Source: Azospirillum endophyticum
GTDB lineage: Bacteria; Pseudomonadota; Alphaproteobacteria; Azospirillales; Azospirillaceae
Direction of reading: 5' to 3'
NCBI RefSeq assembly: GCF_016595245.1
Contig: NZ_JAENHM010000030.1
Span: 208,042-272,041 of the forward strand
DNA length: 64,000 nt
Positions 54,098 to 63,215 of the stretch are shown in pieces. Below the pieces are notes generated by a model. That model had not been told where the DNA came from. It saw nothing but the letters and a program-made list of their open reading frames with translations, and did no database searches. The translations under genes were made by a program, and so were the position numbers. The stretch's first letter is position 1; each line of letters starts with the position of its first letter.

Positions 54098-56149
54098 GTG
54101 CCCAGCGCGATCCCCTCCGCTGCCTATCGTGGCGACGACGTCCTTGCGACCCTGTTGGCCGAAGCCGGGACCGGCCGGTCTCCCGCCGACGTCCGTGCGC
54201 TGCTCGCCGGCGTGCTGGCGGCGCCGGAGGGAGAGGATCCGGCGGCCTGGCTGGTGCTGGTGGGCGAGGCCCTGCCGCCGGCCCTGACCGAACAGCTCCA
54301 GGCGCTCAAGTCGCTGCTGGCCGCCGAGGCGCCGGCGGAGGAGCCCGCACCGGCGCAACGGCTGGCGGACCTGCGCGCCGCGCTGAAACGCCGCGACCTC
54401 GACGGCTTCATCGTTCCGCGCGGGGACGAGCACCAGGGCGAGTATGTGCCGCCGCGGGCGCAGCGGCTGGGCTGGCTGACCGGCTTCACCGGATCCGCCG
54501 GCCATGCGGTGATCACCGCCGACCACGCGGCGGTCTTCGTCGATGGCCGCTACACCCTTCAGGTCCGGGCCGAGGTGCCGGCCGACCTGTACGAGTACCG
54601 GCATCTGATCGAGGATCCGCTGACCGACTGGATCGCCGCCGCCCTGCCGGATGGCGGGCGTTTCGGCTTCGATCCCTGGCTGCACACCATCGGCTGGGTG
54701 GAGAAGACCCGCGCCGCGCTGGAGCGCGCCGGCATCCTGCTGATCGCCTGCGAGGACAACCCGCTCGATTCGGTGTGGCGGGGCCAGCCGCCGGCCCCGC
54801 TCGCGCCGGTGGTGCCGCAGGACGAGGACTTCGCCGGCGAAAGCTCCGCCGACAAGCGCGCCCGCCTGGCCGACGAGCTGGGGCAGAAGGGCATCGCCGC
54901 CGCCGTGCTGACCCAGCCCGACAGCGTCGCCTGGCTGCTGAACATCCGCGGCGCCGACGTGCCCTGCACGCCGCTGCCGCTGTCCTTCGCCATCCTGTCG
55001 GCCGATGCGTCGGTGGAGCTGTTCCTGGACCCGCGCAAGCTGGCGCCCCGAACCCATGCTCAGCTGGGCAACCAGGTGCGGGTGCGGCCGGTGGAGGAAT
55101 TCGGTCCGGCGCTGGATGCCGTCGCCCGCGGCTCCGCCCGCGTGCTGGCCGACCCGGGCTGCACCTCGGCCTGGATCGTCGACCGGCTGCTGCTGGCCGG
55201 CGCCAGGGTGGAGCGCGACGGCGATCCCTGCGCCCTGCCCAAGGCGGCCAAGAACGCGGCGGAACTGGCCGGCACCCGGGCCGCCCATCTCCGTGACGGC
55301 GCCGCCATCGTCCGCTTCCTGTCATGGTTCTCGCAGGAGGCGCCGAAGGGCACCCTGACCGAACTGGCGGTGGTGGAGCGGCTGCTGGCCTGCCGCCGGG
55401 AGAACGAGCGGTTCCGCGGCGTCAGCTTCGACACCATCGCCGGGGCCGGGCCGAACGGGGCCATCGTCCATTACCGCGCCACCCCGGAGACCGACCGCCG
55501 GCTGGAGCCGGGCAGCCTGTTCCTGCTGGACAGCGGCGCGCAATATCTGGACGGCACCACCGACGTCACCCGCACGCTGGCGGTGGGCGAGCTGGATCCG
55601 GCGCTGGCGGCTGAGATGCGCGACCGCTTCACCCGTGTGCTGAAGGGGCATATCGCGCTGTCCACCGCCCGCTTCCCGCGCGGCACCACCGGATCGCAGC
55701 TCGACGTCCTGGCGCGGCTTCCCTTGTGGCAGGCCGGTCTGGACTACGACCATGGCACCGGCCATGGCGTCGGCAGCTTCCTGTCGGTGCATGAGGGGCC
55801 GCAGCGGGTGTCCAAGGTCGGCAACACCGTCGCCCTGCAGCCGGGCATGATCCTGTCCGACGAGCCCGGCTATTACAAGACCGGTGCCTATGGCATCCGC
55901 ATCGAGAACCTGATCGTCGTCCGCCCGGTGGAGCCGGAGGGCGAACCGGCCGGTGCCGAACGTCCGGTCCTGGAGTTCGAGCCGCTGACCCTGGTGCCGA
56001 TCGACCGGTCGGTGATCGAGCGGGCGTTGCTGACCGATGCGGAGGCCGCCTGGGTCGACGCCTATCATACGCGGGTGTGCGAGTCGCTGTCGCCGCTGCT
56101 GGACGAGGCGACCCGCCGCTGGCTGGAGGCGGCGACGGCTCCCCTGTGA
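54098..56149 (+). CDS. Xaa-Pro aminopeptidase, M24B family
   Basis: About 683 residues from a GTG at 54098 with GAGGAACAGG upstream; an earlier start is possible. Two creatinase-like N-terminal domains precede a C-terminal pita-bread peptidase domain. The five metal ligands are visible: Asp in LLDSGAQYLDGTTDVTRTL (both Asp, cited as DSGAQYLDGTTDVTR), His in YDHGTGHGVG, Glu in SDEPGYY and Glu in RIENLIVV. It releases N-terminal residues next to Pro in the cytoplasm. An extra N-terminal segment of about 80 residues precedes the first domain. Confidence 0.92.
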   Translation: MPSAIPSAAYRGDDVLATLLAEAGTGRSPADVRALLAGVLAAPEGEDPAAWLVLVGEALPPALTEQLQALKSLLAAEAPAEEPAPAQRLADLRAALKRRDLDGFIVPRGDEHQGEYVPPRAQRLGWLTGFTGSAGHAVITADHAAVFVDGRYTLQVRAEVPADLYEYRHLIEDPLTDWIAAALPDGGRFGFDPWLHTIGWVEKTRAALERAGILLIACEDNPLDSVWRGQPPAPLAPVVPQDEDFAGESSADKRARLADELGQKGIAAAVLTQPDSVAWLLNIRGADVPCTPLPLSFAILSADASVELFLDPRKLAPRTHAQLGNQVRVRPVEEFGPALDAVARGSARVLADPGCTSAWIVDRLLLAGARVERDGDPCALPKAAKNAAELAGTRAAHLRDGAAIVRFLSWFSQEAPKGTLTELAVVERLLACRRENERFRGVSFDTIAGAGPNGAIVHYRATPETDRRLEPGSLFLLDSGAQYLDGTTDVTRTLAVGELDPALAAEMRDRFTRVLKGHIALSTARFPRGTTGSQLDVLARLPLWQAGLDYDHGTGHGVGSFLSVHEGPQRVSKVGNTVALQPGMILSDEPGYYKTGAYGIRIENLIVVRPVEPEGEPAGAERPVLEFEPLTLVPIDRSVIERALLTDAEAAWVDAYHTRVCESLSPLLDEATRRWLEAATAPL

Positions 56150-56394
56150 CCGCCAAAGCGCAGTCATGTCGAATCGGAACCGATGTTGGGGACACCCCTG
56201 ATTCCGCAAGAAGTTGTCGTCCGTGGTAACACGTTCTTTACCGGCCTGCTGCAGTGTGACCCAAGGGGATGACTTTTGGCGGCGGTTAGGGCACTACAGT
56301 CGGCATCACTTCCCGGATTACGGCGCAGCCCCCGCGCCGGGTGGGCGTAACGGCCGGACAGACACCGGCAACGGATTATTGCGGAGACGTCTAG
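56150..56394 (+). promoter_or_regulatory. cheY upstream region
   Basis: 245 bases between the peptidase gene and cheY. It has a less GC-rich core (around 56200-56300) and presumably the cheY promoter; no sigma-28 consensus could be identified with confidence. GCGGAGACG lies close to the ATG. Confidence 0.35.
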
Positions 56395-56760
56395 ATGAAG
56401 ATCCTCGTCGTCGATGATTACGCCACCATGCGGCGCATCGTGCGGAACCTGTTGACCCAGATCGGCTACACCGACATCGACGAGGCCGGCGACGGCGTGT
56501 CGGCGCTGGCGAAGCTGCGTGAGAGCAAGTTCGGCCTCATCATCTCCGACTGGAACATGGAGCCGATGACCGGCTTGCAGCTCCTGAAGGAAATCCGTGC
56601 GGACGCGAAGCTGGCGGCGACGCCCTTCATCATGGTCACCGCCGAGAGCAAGACCGAGAACGTCATCGCCGCCAAGCAGGCCGGCGTGAACAACTACATC
56701 GTGAAGCCCTTCAACGCCGACACGCTGAAGCAGAAGATCCAGGCCGTCATCGGCGGCTGA
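56395..56760 (+). CDS. cheY: CheY chemotaxis response regulator
   Basis: 121 residues, a stand-alone receiver. Asp7/Asp8 (VVDDYATMRR), phosphoacceptor Asp52 (IISDWNMEPMTG), Thr82 (MVTAES) and Lys104 (VKPF) are in place. It carries the flagellar motor output signal. Two CheZ phosphatase genes follow it on the same strand, so this module both makes and removes CheY-P dependent signalling. The W-N-M-E-P-M-T-G stretch is diagnostic for motor CheY. Confidence 0.95.
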   Translation: MKILVVDDYATMRRIVRNLLTQIGYTDIDEAGDGVSALAKLRESKFGLIISDWNMEPMTGLQLLKEIRADAKLAATPFIMVTAESKTENVIAAKQAGVNNYIVKPFNADTLKQKIQAVIGG

Positions 56761-56907
56761 TCTTCGGCGGCAGATCTTTAACGGCTGACGTCGCGGCGGC
56801 TGATCCGGCCCGGATGATCGGGACCGGGTGATCGGCCGCCCGCCACCCGGGCAAAATGTCCGGGTCATCGGAGCGGCTGGCGAATCCAGTTTGGGGAGTG
56901 GACCGGT

Positions 56908-58065
56908 TTGGAGCAGCTTCCGCAGCTGTCCGATGAGGAATTCGAGCAGATCGAGGACGCCATCGCCCGATCGGCGAAGGGCAGGGCGTTCCTGCGGCGG
57001 CTCCACCGGCGGTCCCTCGGGGCCGCAACGGAGGAGGTGCGCGCCATGCTCCAGGAGTTCCGCGATTCCTGGAGCCGGCAGAACGAGGCCGTGGAGGCCG
57101 GCAAGCACGTCGGCGTCCTGCGCCGCGAACTGATGGAAATGGCCGCCTCGATCGAGCAGGCCAGACGGGAAGTGGCGGCCTTGCGGCCACCGGACGGATC
57201 GGGCGACAAGATCCTGTCCGCCACGAACGAGCTGGACGCCATCGTCATCTCGACCGAGCGTGCGTCCTTCGAGATCCTGAACGCCGCCGAGCGGCTGATG
57301 GACCTGTCGGGCAAGCTGCGGGCCGGCGGCGCCGATCCGTCGATCTGCAGCGACATCGACACGCAGGTGAACGACATCTTCACCGCCTGCTCCTTCCAGG
57401 ATCTGACCGGCCAGCGCACCAGCAAGGTCGTCAACGCGCTCCGCTACATCGAGCAGCGCGTCATGGCCATGATCAGCATCTGGGGCGAGGATGGGCTGGC
57501 CGGCATCATGGTCAAGGAAGAGCAGACGGACAGCCGTCCCGACGCCCATCTTCTGAACGGTCCGCAGTTGGACGGCCACGGCGTCAGCCAGGCCGATGTC
57601 GACAGCATGTTCGACAGCCCGGCCCCCGCACCGGCGCCGGTCGCGGCACCGCCTCCGCCGTCCGCCCCGCCCAAGGCCAGCCAGGCCGATATCGACAGCA
57701 TGTTCGACGCGCCGGCGCCTGCCGCGGCTCCGGCCAAGGCCAGCCAGGCCGATATCGACAGCATGTTCGACGCTCCGGCGCCCGCCGCGGCTCCGGCCAA
57801 GGCCAGCCAGGCCGATATCGACAGCATGTTCGACGCTCCGGCGCCCGCCGCGGCTCCGGCCAAAGCCAGCCAAGCCGATATCGACAGCATGTTCGATGCG
57901 CCGGTCCCGGCGGCGCCCGCCCCGGCCAAGAAGCCCGTGCCCAAGCCGGCGGGTGCCGCGCCGAAGGCCAAGGCAGCGTCCAAGCCGGCCGCGCCTCCAC
58001 CGTCCGCGGCGGCGGAACCGCCGGTACCGCTGGATCAGGCGGCCATCGACGCCCTGTTCGGGTAA
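56908..58065 (+). CDS. cheZ: CheZ-type CheY-P phosphatase with repeated FliM-like motifs
   Basis: 385 residues from a TTG at 56908 with GGGGAG upstream. Residues 1-215 are the long CheZ helical hairpin; the active site F-Q-D-L-T-G-Q has Asp165 and Gln169. The tail is Pro/Ala-rich and contains five copies of S-Q-A-D-(I/V)-D-S-M-F-D (at residues 227, 258, 279, 300 and 321), the last four spaced by exactly 21 residues, plus a terminal L-D-Q-A-A-I-D-A-L-F-G. The motif resembles the FliM N-terminal CheY-P-binding peptide (LSQAEIDALL). It immediately follows cheY, so multivalent CheY-P binding is a strong inference. Confidence 0.9.
   Translation: MEQLPQLSDEEFEQIEDAIARSAKGRAFLRRLHRRSLGAATEEVRAMLQEFRDSWSRQNEAVEAGKHVGVLRRELMEMAASIEQARREVAALRPPDGSGDKILSATNELDAIVISTERASFEILNAAERLMDLSGKLRAGGADPSICSDIDTQVNDIFTACSFQDLTGQRTSKVVNALRYIEQRVMAMISIWGEDGLAGIMVKEEQTDSRPDAHLLNGPQLDGHGVSQADVDSMFDSPAPAPAPVAAPPPPSAPPKASQADIDSMFDAPAPAAAPAKASQADIDSMFDAPAPAAAPAKASQADIDSMFDAPAPAAAPAKASQADIDSMFDAPVPAAPAPAKKPVPKPAGAAPKAKAASKPAAPPPSAAAEPPVPLDQAAIDALFG
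57679..57930 (+). repeat. 63-bp tandem repeat within cheZ
   Basis: Each unit begins AGCCAGGCCGATATCGACAG and encodes SQADIDSMFDAPAPAAAPAK plus one Ala. Copies begin at 57679, 57742, 57805 and 57868. The bases are almost identical between units, so the array is recent or kept uniform by recombination. Confidence 0.85.
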
Positions 58066-58258
58066 GCGCCCGCCGGTCCGTCCCGACGCAGACGGCTGGG
58101 ATTTTCGTGCCGAGCCTTCCCCCCGGATTGATCCCGCTCCGCCGGCCGATGGCCGGGCGGCGCGCGTTCAACCGATCCAAAAGCAGAACACCGACACGCG
58201 ACCAGACATCCATCACACACAGGCCATAGGCGGCCATTTGCGAGAGGCGCGACCGACG

Positions 58259-58993
58259 ATGAAGCAGATGACCAAGCCTTTCATGGCCGAGCTTCAGAAG
58301 GCCCGCAAATCCGGGCATCCGTTCCAGTCCCTGATCGAAGACGGCGCGGCGGTCGCGACGCTGCCGGCGCCGACCCAGGTGGTCCAGGCCGACAACACCG
58401 AGGTCCTGCGGGCGGTCAGCGAGCTTGGCGCCAAGCTGGACCGCTTCCTGGCGATGGACGCGGCGCAGATCGACCAGATCCAGGTGGAGATCGCCGACAT
58501 CTCCGGCCGCATCAAGGCGACCAAGGTGGAGATGGCCGCCATCCGCCACCCGCTGGCCGGTGACGACAAATTCGAGCAGGCCAGCCAGGAGCTGAGCGCC
58601 GTCGTCGCCGCGACGGAGGCCGCAACCAACACCATCATGGCCTGCGCCGAAGAGCTGGAAGAGGTGGTGTCGGAACTGAAGTCCTCGCTGCCGGAGGGCT
58701 ACCACAACGACCGCGTCAACGACATGGTCGACGTCATCGTCCGCATCTACGAGGCCTGCAACTTCCAGGATCTGACCGGCCAGCGCATCACCAAGGTCGT
58801 CCGCGCCATGTCCTTCATCGAAGAGCGCGTCGACGCCATGATGGGCCTGTGGAACAAGCGCGAGTTCGAGGCGATGCCGCTGCCGCCGTCCGTCACCAAG
58901 AAGGACGAGAACCTGGATCTGCACGGCCCGGCCGAAGCCGGCCCGGACAGCGGCAACATCAGCCAGGCCGACATCGACGCGCTGTTCGGATAG
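58259..58993 (+). CDS. second CheZ-type phosphatase
   Basis: 244 residues from the ATG at 58259 with GAGAGG upstream. The middle is the CheZ four-helix core, with Asp171 and Gln175 in N-F-Q-D-L-T-G-Q-R, so both catalytic residues are kept. The protein ends in S-Q-A-D-I-D-A-L-F-G (235-244), one FliM-like CheY-binding motif rather than six. The N-terminus is unlike that of the first CheZ (MKQMTKPFMAELQKARKSG). Probably a paralogue with a different partner or localisation. Confidence 0.88.
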   Translation: MKQMTKPFMAELQKARKSGHPFQSLIEDGAAVATLPAPTQVVQADNTEVLRAVSELGAKLDRFLAMDAAQIDQIQVEIADISGRIKATKVEMAAIRHPLAGDDKFEQASQELSAVVAATEAATNTIMACAEELEEVVSELKSSLPEGYHNDRVNDMVDVIVRIYEACNFQDLTGQRITKVVRAMSFIEERVDAMMGLWNKREFEAMPLPPSVTKKDENLDLHGPAEAGPDSGNISQADIDALFG

Positions 58994-59119
58994 GACGCTT
59001 TCCCGTCCGTTTTCCGTCGGGGCGGGGAGGGGCTCATCGCCCACCCCCGCGTTACCGCTTGCGGCGCCCTCACCCCGGCGTGCTATACAGGGGCAACTTC
59101 GAAAGCGCCCAAGACGACG

Positions 59120-59935
59120 ATGCTTCCTCGCCCGTACCGCCTGCCGCTGACGGCCATTCTCCTGTCCGCCGCCCTGTCCGCCTGCTCCTCCACCAAGGAG
59201 GATGCGTATGTCGAACGCCCGGCCGACCAACTCATGTCGGAAGCCGACGCGGCGATGCGCGAGGAGTCCTACAAGAAGGCCGCGAAGCTCTACGACGAGG
59301 TGGAGCGCCAGCATCCCTATGCGGATGCGGCCAGCAAGGCGCAGCTTCTCGCCGCCTATGCCCAATACCAGGACCTGAAATACGACGACGCCATCCTGGC
59401 GCTCGACCGCTTCATCCAGCTTCATCCGGGCAGCCCGGATGTCGACTACGCCTATTACATGCGGGCGCTGTGCTATTACGAGCAGATCACCGACGTGCGC
59501 CGCGACCAGCGGATGACCCGGCAGGCGCTCGACGCCCTGTCGGAGGTGGTCCGCCGGTTCCCCGACAGCAAATACGCCCGCGACGCGAAGCTGAAGATCG
59601 ACCTGACCAACGATCACCTTGCCGGCAAGGAGATGGAGGTCGGGCGCTTCTACCTGCGTCAGCATCAGTATACCGCCGCGATCAACCGGTTCCGCGCCGT
59701 CGTTGAAAACTACCAGACCACGTCCCATGTGCCTGAGGCGCTGCACCGTTTGGTGGAGTGTTATCTGGCGCTGGGCGTGACCGACGAGGCGAAGGCCGCC
59801 GCGGCCGTGCTCGGCCACAACTTCCCCGGCAGCGAATGGTACACGGACAGCTACGCACTGCTGGTGGACGCCAATCTGCGTCCCGAGCGAAACGAGAAGT
59901 CGTGGCTCAATCAAGCCTGGAACTCCCTGTTCTAG
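59120..59935 (+). CDS. bamD: outer membrane assembly lipoprotein BamD
   Basis: 271 residues. Signal peptide with lipobox L-S-A-C-S; the mature protein begins at that Cys. Five TPR-like repeats follow (YKKAAKLYDEVERQHPYADA, 20 residues, and YDDAILALDRFIQLHPGSPD, 20 residues). BamD is the essential Bam complex lipoprotein. Eight bases separate it from recN, the normal alphaproteobacterial pairing. Confidence 0.95.
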   Translation: MLPRPYRLPLTAILLSAALSACSSTKEDAYVERPADQLMSEADAAMREESYKKAAKLYDEVERQHPYADAASKAQLLAAYAQYQDLKYDDAILALDRFIQLHPGSPDVDYAYYMRALCYYEQITDVRRDQRMTRQALDALSEVVRRFPDSKYARDAKLKIDLTNDHLAGKEMEVGRFYLRQHQYTAAINRFRAVVENYQTTSHVPEALHRLVECYLALGVTDEAKAAAAVLGHNFPGSEWYTDSYALLVDANLRPERNEKSWLNQAWNSLF

Positions 59936-59943
59936 GACGCTCC

Positions 59944-61635
59944 ATGCTCGTGTCGCTGACGATCCGGGACGTCGTCCTGATCGAACGGCTGAGCCTGTCC
60001 TTCCGCAAGGGCCTGTGCGCCCTGACCGGCGAGACCGGTGCCGGCAAGTCGATCCTGCTCGACGCACTGGGTCTGGCGCTCGGCGCGCGCGCCGATTCCG
60101 GCCTGGTGCGGCACGGCGCCGATCAGGCCGCCGTCACCGCGGAGTTCGAGCTGTCGGGAGACCACCCGGCCTTCACCATCCTGAAGGAACAGGGGCTGGA
60201 CGCCGATTCCGGCGAGTCCGGCTCCGGTTACGGCGCGCTGGTGATCCGCCGGACCGTCAACACCGACGGCCGCAGCCGTGCCTGGGTCAACGACCAGCCG
60301 GTCGGCGTCGGTCTCTTGAAGACGCTGGGCGCCGAACTGGTCGAGGTCCATGGACAGTTCGACACCCATGGCCTGCTGAACCCCCAGACCCATCGCAGCG
60401 TGCTCGACGCCTATGCCGGCCTGTCGACCCAGGCGGCGCAGGTCGCCGCGGCGCATCGTGCCTGGAGACAGGTCGAGGACGCGCGCCATTCCGCCGCCGC
60501 CGACATCGCCCGCGCCCGGTCCGAAGAGGAATATCTCCGTCACGCCGTGGCCGAGCTGGATGCGCTCGCCCCCAAGATCGGCGAGGAGGAGGAGCTGTCG
60601 GAGACCCGCGCGGTGCTGATGCACCGGGAAAAGCTGGTCGACGGCATGAACGCCGCCTATGCCGAACTGTCGGGCGACCGCGGTGTCGAGCGTGCCCTGT
60701 CCTCGGCCATCCGCACGCTCAGCCGCATCGCCGACCGGGCCGCCGGCACGCTGGACCCGGTGATCGCGGCGCTCGACCGCGCCGCGACCGAGGCGGGCGA
60801 GGCGATCGCCTCGCTGCAGGCCGCCTCCAGCAGTGTCGATATGGACCCCCGCGCGCTGGAAAAGCTGGAGGAGCGGCTGTTCGCGCTGCGCGCCGCGGCC
60901 CGCAAGCATGGCGTGGACGTCGATGCCCTGGCCGCCTTGCGCGAGGAGATGGCCGGCCGGCTGCTGCTGATCGAGGATCAGGGCGACCTGCTGGCCAAGC
61001 TGGCGAAGGAGGCCGAGCAGGCCCGCACCGCCTTCCACAAGGCGGCCGAGGTGCTGGGCGCCGCCCGCCGCGAGGCCGCAGGCCGGCTCGACGTCGCGGT
61101 GGCCGGCGAACTGGCGCCGCTGAAGATGGAGAAGGCCAAGTTCCGCACGCTGGTCGAGCCGCTCGGCGAGGCGGAATGGACTGCGGCCGGCATCGACCGC
61201 GTCGCCTTCCAGGTCGCCACCAACCCCGGTTCGCCGCCGGGCGCCTTGAACAAGATCGCGTCGGGCGGCGAGTTGGCGCGCTTCATGCTGGCGCTGAAGG
61301 TGGTGCTCGCCCAGACCTCCACCGTCGGCACGCTGGTGTTCGACGAGGTCGACACCGGCATCGGCGGCGCCGTCGCCGCGGCGGTGGGCGAACGGCTGGA
61401 AACGCTGGGCCATGGGCTGCAGGTGCTGGTCGTCACCCACAGCCCGCAGGTCGCAGCGCGCGGCGCCGTCCACCTGAAGGTGCAGAAGTCCCAGAAGGGC
61501 GAGCAGGTGACCACCGGCGTCGCCGAGCTGGACGGCGACGAGCGGCGCGAGGAGATCGCCCGCATGCTGTCCGGCGCCACCGTCACCGCCGAAGCCCGCG
61601 CCGCCGCCGACAGCCTGATCGCCGGCCGCGGCTGA
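59944..61635 (+). CDS. recN: DNA repair protein RecN
   Basis: 563 residues, SMC-like. Walker A GETGAGKS at the N-terminus, a central coiled coil, then signature S-G-G-E-L-A-R-F and Walker B LVFDEVDTGIGG, with a His switch in VVTHSPQVA. It acts on double-strand breaks. In an operon with bamD and convergent with the following LysR gene, with only three bases between the stop codons. Confidence 0.96.
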   Translation: MLVSLTIRDVVLIERLSLSFRKGLCALTGETGAGKSILLDALGLALGARADSGLVRHGADQAAVTAEFELSGDHPAFTILKEQGLDADSGESGSGYGALVIRRTVNTDGRSRAWVNDQPVGVGLLKTLGAELVEVHGQFDTHGLLNPQTHRSVLDAYAGLSTQAAQVAAAHRAWRQVEDARHSAAADIARARSEEEYLRHAVAELDALAPKIGEEEELSETRAVLMHREKLVDGMNAAYAELSGDRGVERALSSAIRTLSRIADRAAGTLDPVIAALDRAATEAGEAIASLQAASSSVDMDPRALEKLEERLFALRAAARKHGVDVDALAALREEMAGRLLLIEDQGDLLAKLAKEAEQARTAFHKAAEVLGAARREAAGRLDVAVAGELAPLKMEKAKFRTLVEPLGEAEWTAAGIDRVAFQVATNPGSPPGALNKIASGGELARFMLALKVVLAQTSTVGTLVFDEVDTGIGGAVAAAVGERLETLGHGLQVLVVTHSPQVAARGAVHLKVQKSQKGEQVTTGVAELDGDERREEIARMLSGATVTAEARAAADSLIAGRG

Positions 61636-61638
61636 GGA

Positions 61639-62544
61639 TCAGTGTCCCGCCAGCGCGGCGGCGTGGCGGCGGAACAGCCGCACCAGAGCCTCGACCACCG
61701 CGGCCACGGCCGGCGCGTCGCGCCGGTCGCGGTGGACCAGCAGATGAACGTCCTCGCTGAGCGCGGCCGGCGGATCGACGACCCGGACCAGCGCCGGTTC
61801 GGCATCGCCCAGCACGCAGGGCAGCAGCGTCAGGCCCAGCCCGCGCCGGGCGGCGTCGAGGCGCATCGGCAATTCGCTGAGCCGCGCCACGATCCGCCCG
61901 CCGCGGTCCCGCACCGTATCGTCGAGCCATCCCGCCTGGGACGGCCGCCGACGGGTCTCCGGCAGCCCGACCACCGGCGCGCCGTCCCAGCGGCCGCTCC
62001 AGTCGTCGCGCAAGCCCCGCGCCGCATAGAGGGTGAAGGCGAAGCCTCCCAGCCGGCGGGTGACCAGATCGCCTTCGGCCGGCACCCGGTCCATGCGCAG
62101 GGCGATATCGGCCTCCCGCTGGGCAAGGTTCAGGGCGCTGCGGGTGCTGAGGATGGTCAGGTCGGCCCCCGTCTCGCCCAGCAGCTCGGGCAGATGCAGG
62201 ATCAGGAAGGCGGAGACGGAGGTCGTCGCCGTCACCCGCACCGGCTGCGCGGACGCGCTCGAACGTTCGGCATGGCGGTCGGCATGGCGGGCGAAGGCCG
62301 CGGCGGCATCGCCCATCGCCGCGGCGCCGTCCAGCACGGAGCGGCCCAACGCCGTCAGTTCCAGCCGGTTGGGCAGCCGGTCGAACAGCGGGCCGCCCAG
62401 CGCGTCTTCCAGCCGCTTCGGCCGGCGGCCCAGGGTCGGCGGGCTCAGCCGCAGGCGCCGTGCCGCCGCGGTCAGGCTGCCGCTGCGGGCCGTGGCCAGG
62501 AAGGCGCGGATGTCCTCCCAATCCAGGTCGCCGTCGTCGATCAT
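61639..62544 (-). CDS. LysR-family transcriptional regulator
   Basis: 301 residues from ATG at 62544. The DNA-binding domain is WEDIRAFLATARSGSLTAAARRLRLSPPTLGRR (cited as LTAAARRLRLSPPTLGRRPK), followed by an effector domain that reads SVSAFLILHLPELL. It sits between recN and nudK; its stop is three bases from that of recN on the opposite strand. Target unknown; an ADP-ribose or sugar-related function for the nudK neighbour gives no hint. Confidence 0.88.
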   Translation of the reverse strand: MIDDGDLDWEDIRAFLATARSGSLTAAARRLRLSPPTLGRRPKRLEDALGGPLFDRLPNRLELTALGRSVLDGAAAMGDAAAAFARHADRHAERSSASAQPVRVTATTSVSAFLILHLPELLGETGADLTILSTRSALNLAQREADIALRMDRVPAEGDLVTRRLGGFAFTLYAARGLRDDWSGRWDGAPVVGLPETRRRPSQAGWLDDTVRDRGGRIVARLSELPMRLDAARRGLGLTLLPCVLGDAEPALVRVVDPPAALSEDVHLLVHRDRRDAPAVAAVVEALVRLFRRHAAALAGH

Positions 62545-62591
62545 CCGGTCCCCGTCCGTATCGCCCGGTCCGGCGGGGCCGGCGGGTGCCG

Positions 62592-63215
62592 TCACCGCGG
62601 CAGCAGGCCGTGAAGGGCGGCATACTGCAGCAGCATGATGGTCTTGCCGTCCAGGATCGCCCCGCTGCCGACCATGGCAAGGGCATCGGCGAAGGTCAAC
62701 TCGACCACTTCGATGTCCTCGCCCTCCTCGGCGATGCCGCCGCCGGCTCCCCCGGCCCCGCTGCGGTCGGCGGCGCGGTATTCGGCGACGAAGAAGGCCA
62801 GCCGCTCCGTCACCGAACCCGGGCTCATGAAGGCATCGAACACCCGGCGCGGCGCCTGGACGGACACTCCCAGCTCCTCCGCCGCCTCGGCCCGGATCGC
62901 CTCCTCCGGGCTGCGGTCGTCGAGCAGCCCGGCGCACACCTCCAGCAGCGGTTCCGCATGGCCGTTGACATAGGCCGGAAAACGGAACTGCCGGGTCAGC
63001 AGGACGGTGCCGCGGGCCGGATCGTACAGCAGCAGGGCGGCGCCGTTGCCGCGGTCATAGGTCTCGCGGCTCAGGGTCTGCCAGCTGCCGTCGCGGCGGC
63101 GATAGTCGAAGATCGTCTTCTTCAGCACATACCAGTCGTCGGACAGCAGCGTGACCTCACGGATGCGGATGCGCTCGTCCGGGATGGTGGGCGGAGTGGC
63201 GGACGAAATGGTCAT
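62592..63215 (-). CDS. NudK-like GDP-mannose/ADP-ribose pyrophosphatase
   Basis: 207 residues. The Nudix domain shows [25 protein letters not shown] (cited as [16 protein letters not shown]) and the box [21 protein letters not shown]. The last part of the box (E-x-x-E-E-x-G) is intact, but the Glu at box position 7 is Ser. An Ala/Gly-rich loop ([12 protein letters not shown]) follows. NudK hydrolyses GDP-mannose or ADP-ribose. It is on the same strand as the LysR gene downstream, separated by 47 bases. Confidence 0.88.
   Translation of the reverse strand: MTISSATPPTIPDERIRIREVTLLSDDWYVLKKTIFDYRRRDGSWQTLSRETYDRGNGAALLLYDPARGTVLLTRQFRFPAYVNGHAEPLLEVCAGLLDDRSPEEAIRAEAAEELGVSVQAPRRVFDAFMSPGSVTERLAFFVAEYRAADRSGAGGAGGGIAEEGEDIEVVELTFADALAMVGSGAILDGKTIMLLQYAALHGLLPR

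Noticed and set aside
57679..57930. Possible CRISPR array
   Set aside because: The 63-bp units are contiguous, in frame and coding, with no variable spacers; they are a protein repeat.
57584..60067. 827-residue minus-strand open frame
   Set aside because: Complement of the two CheZ genes and bamD; its repeats are the antisense of the cheZ repeat array.
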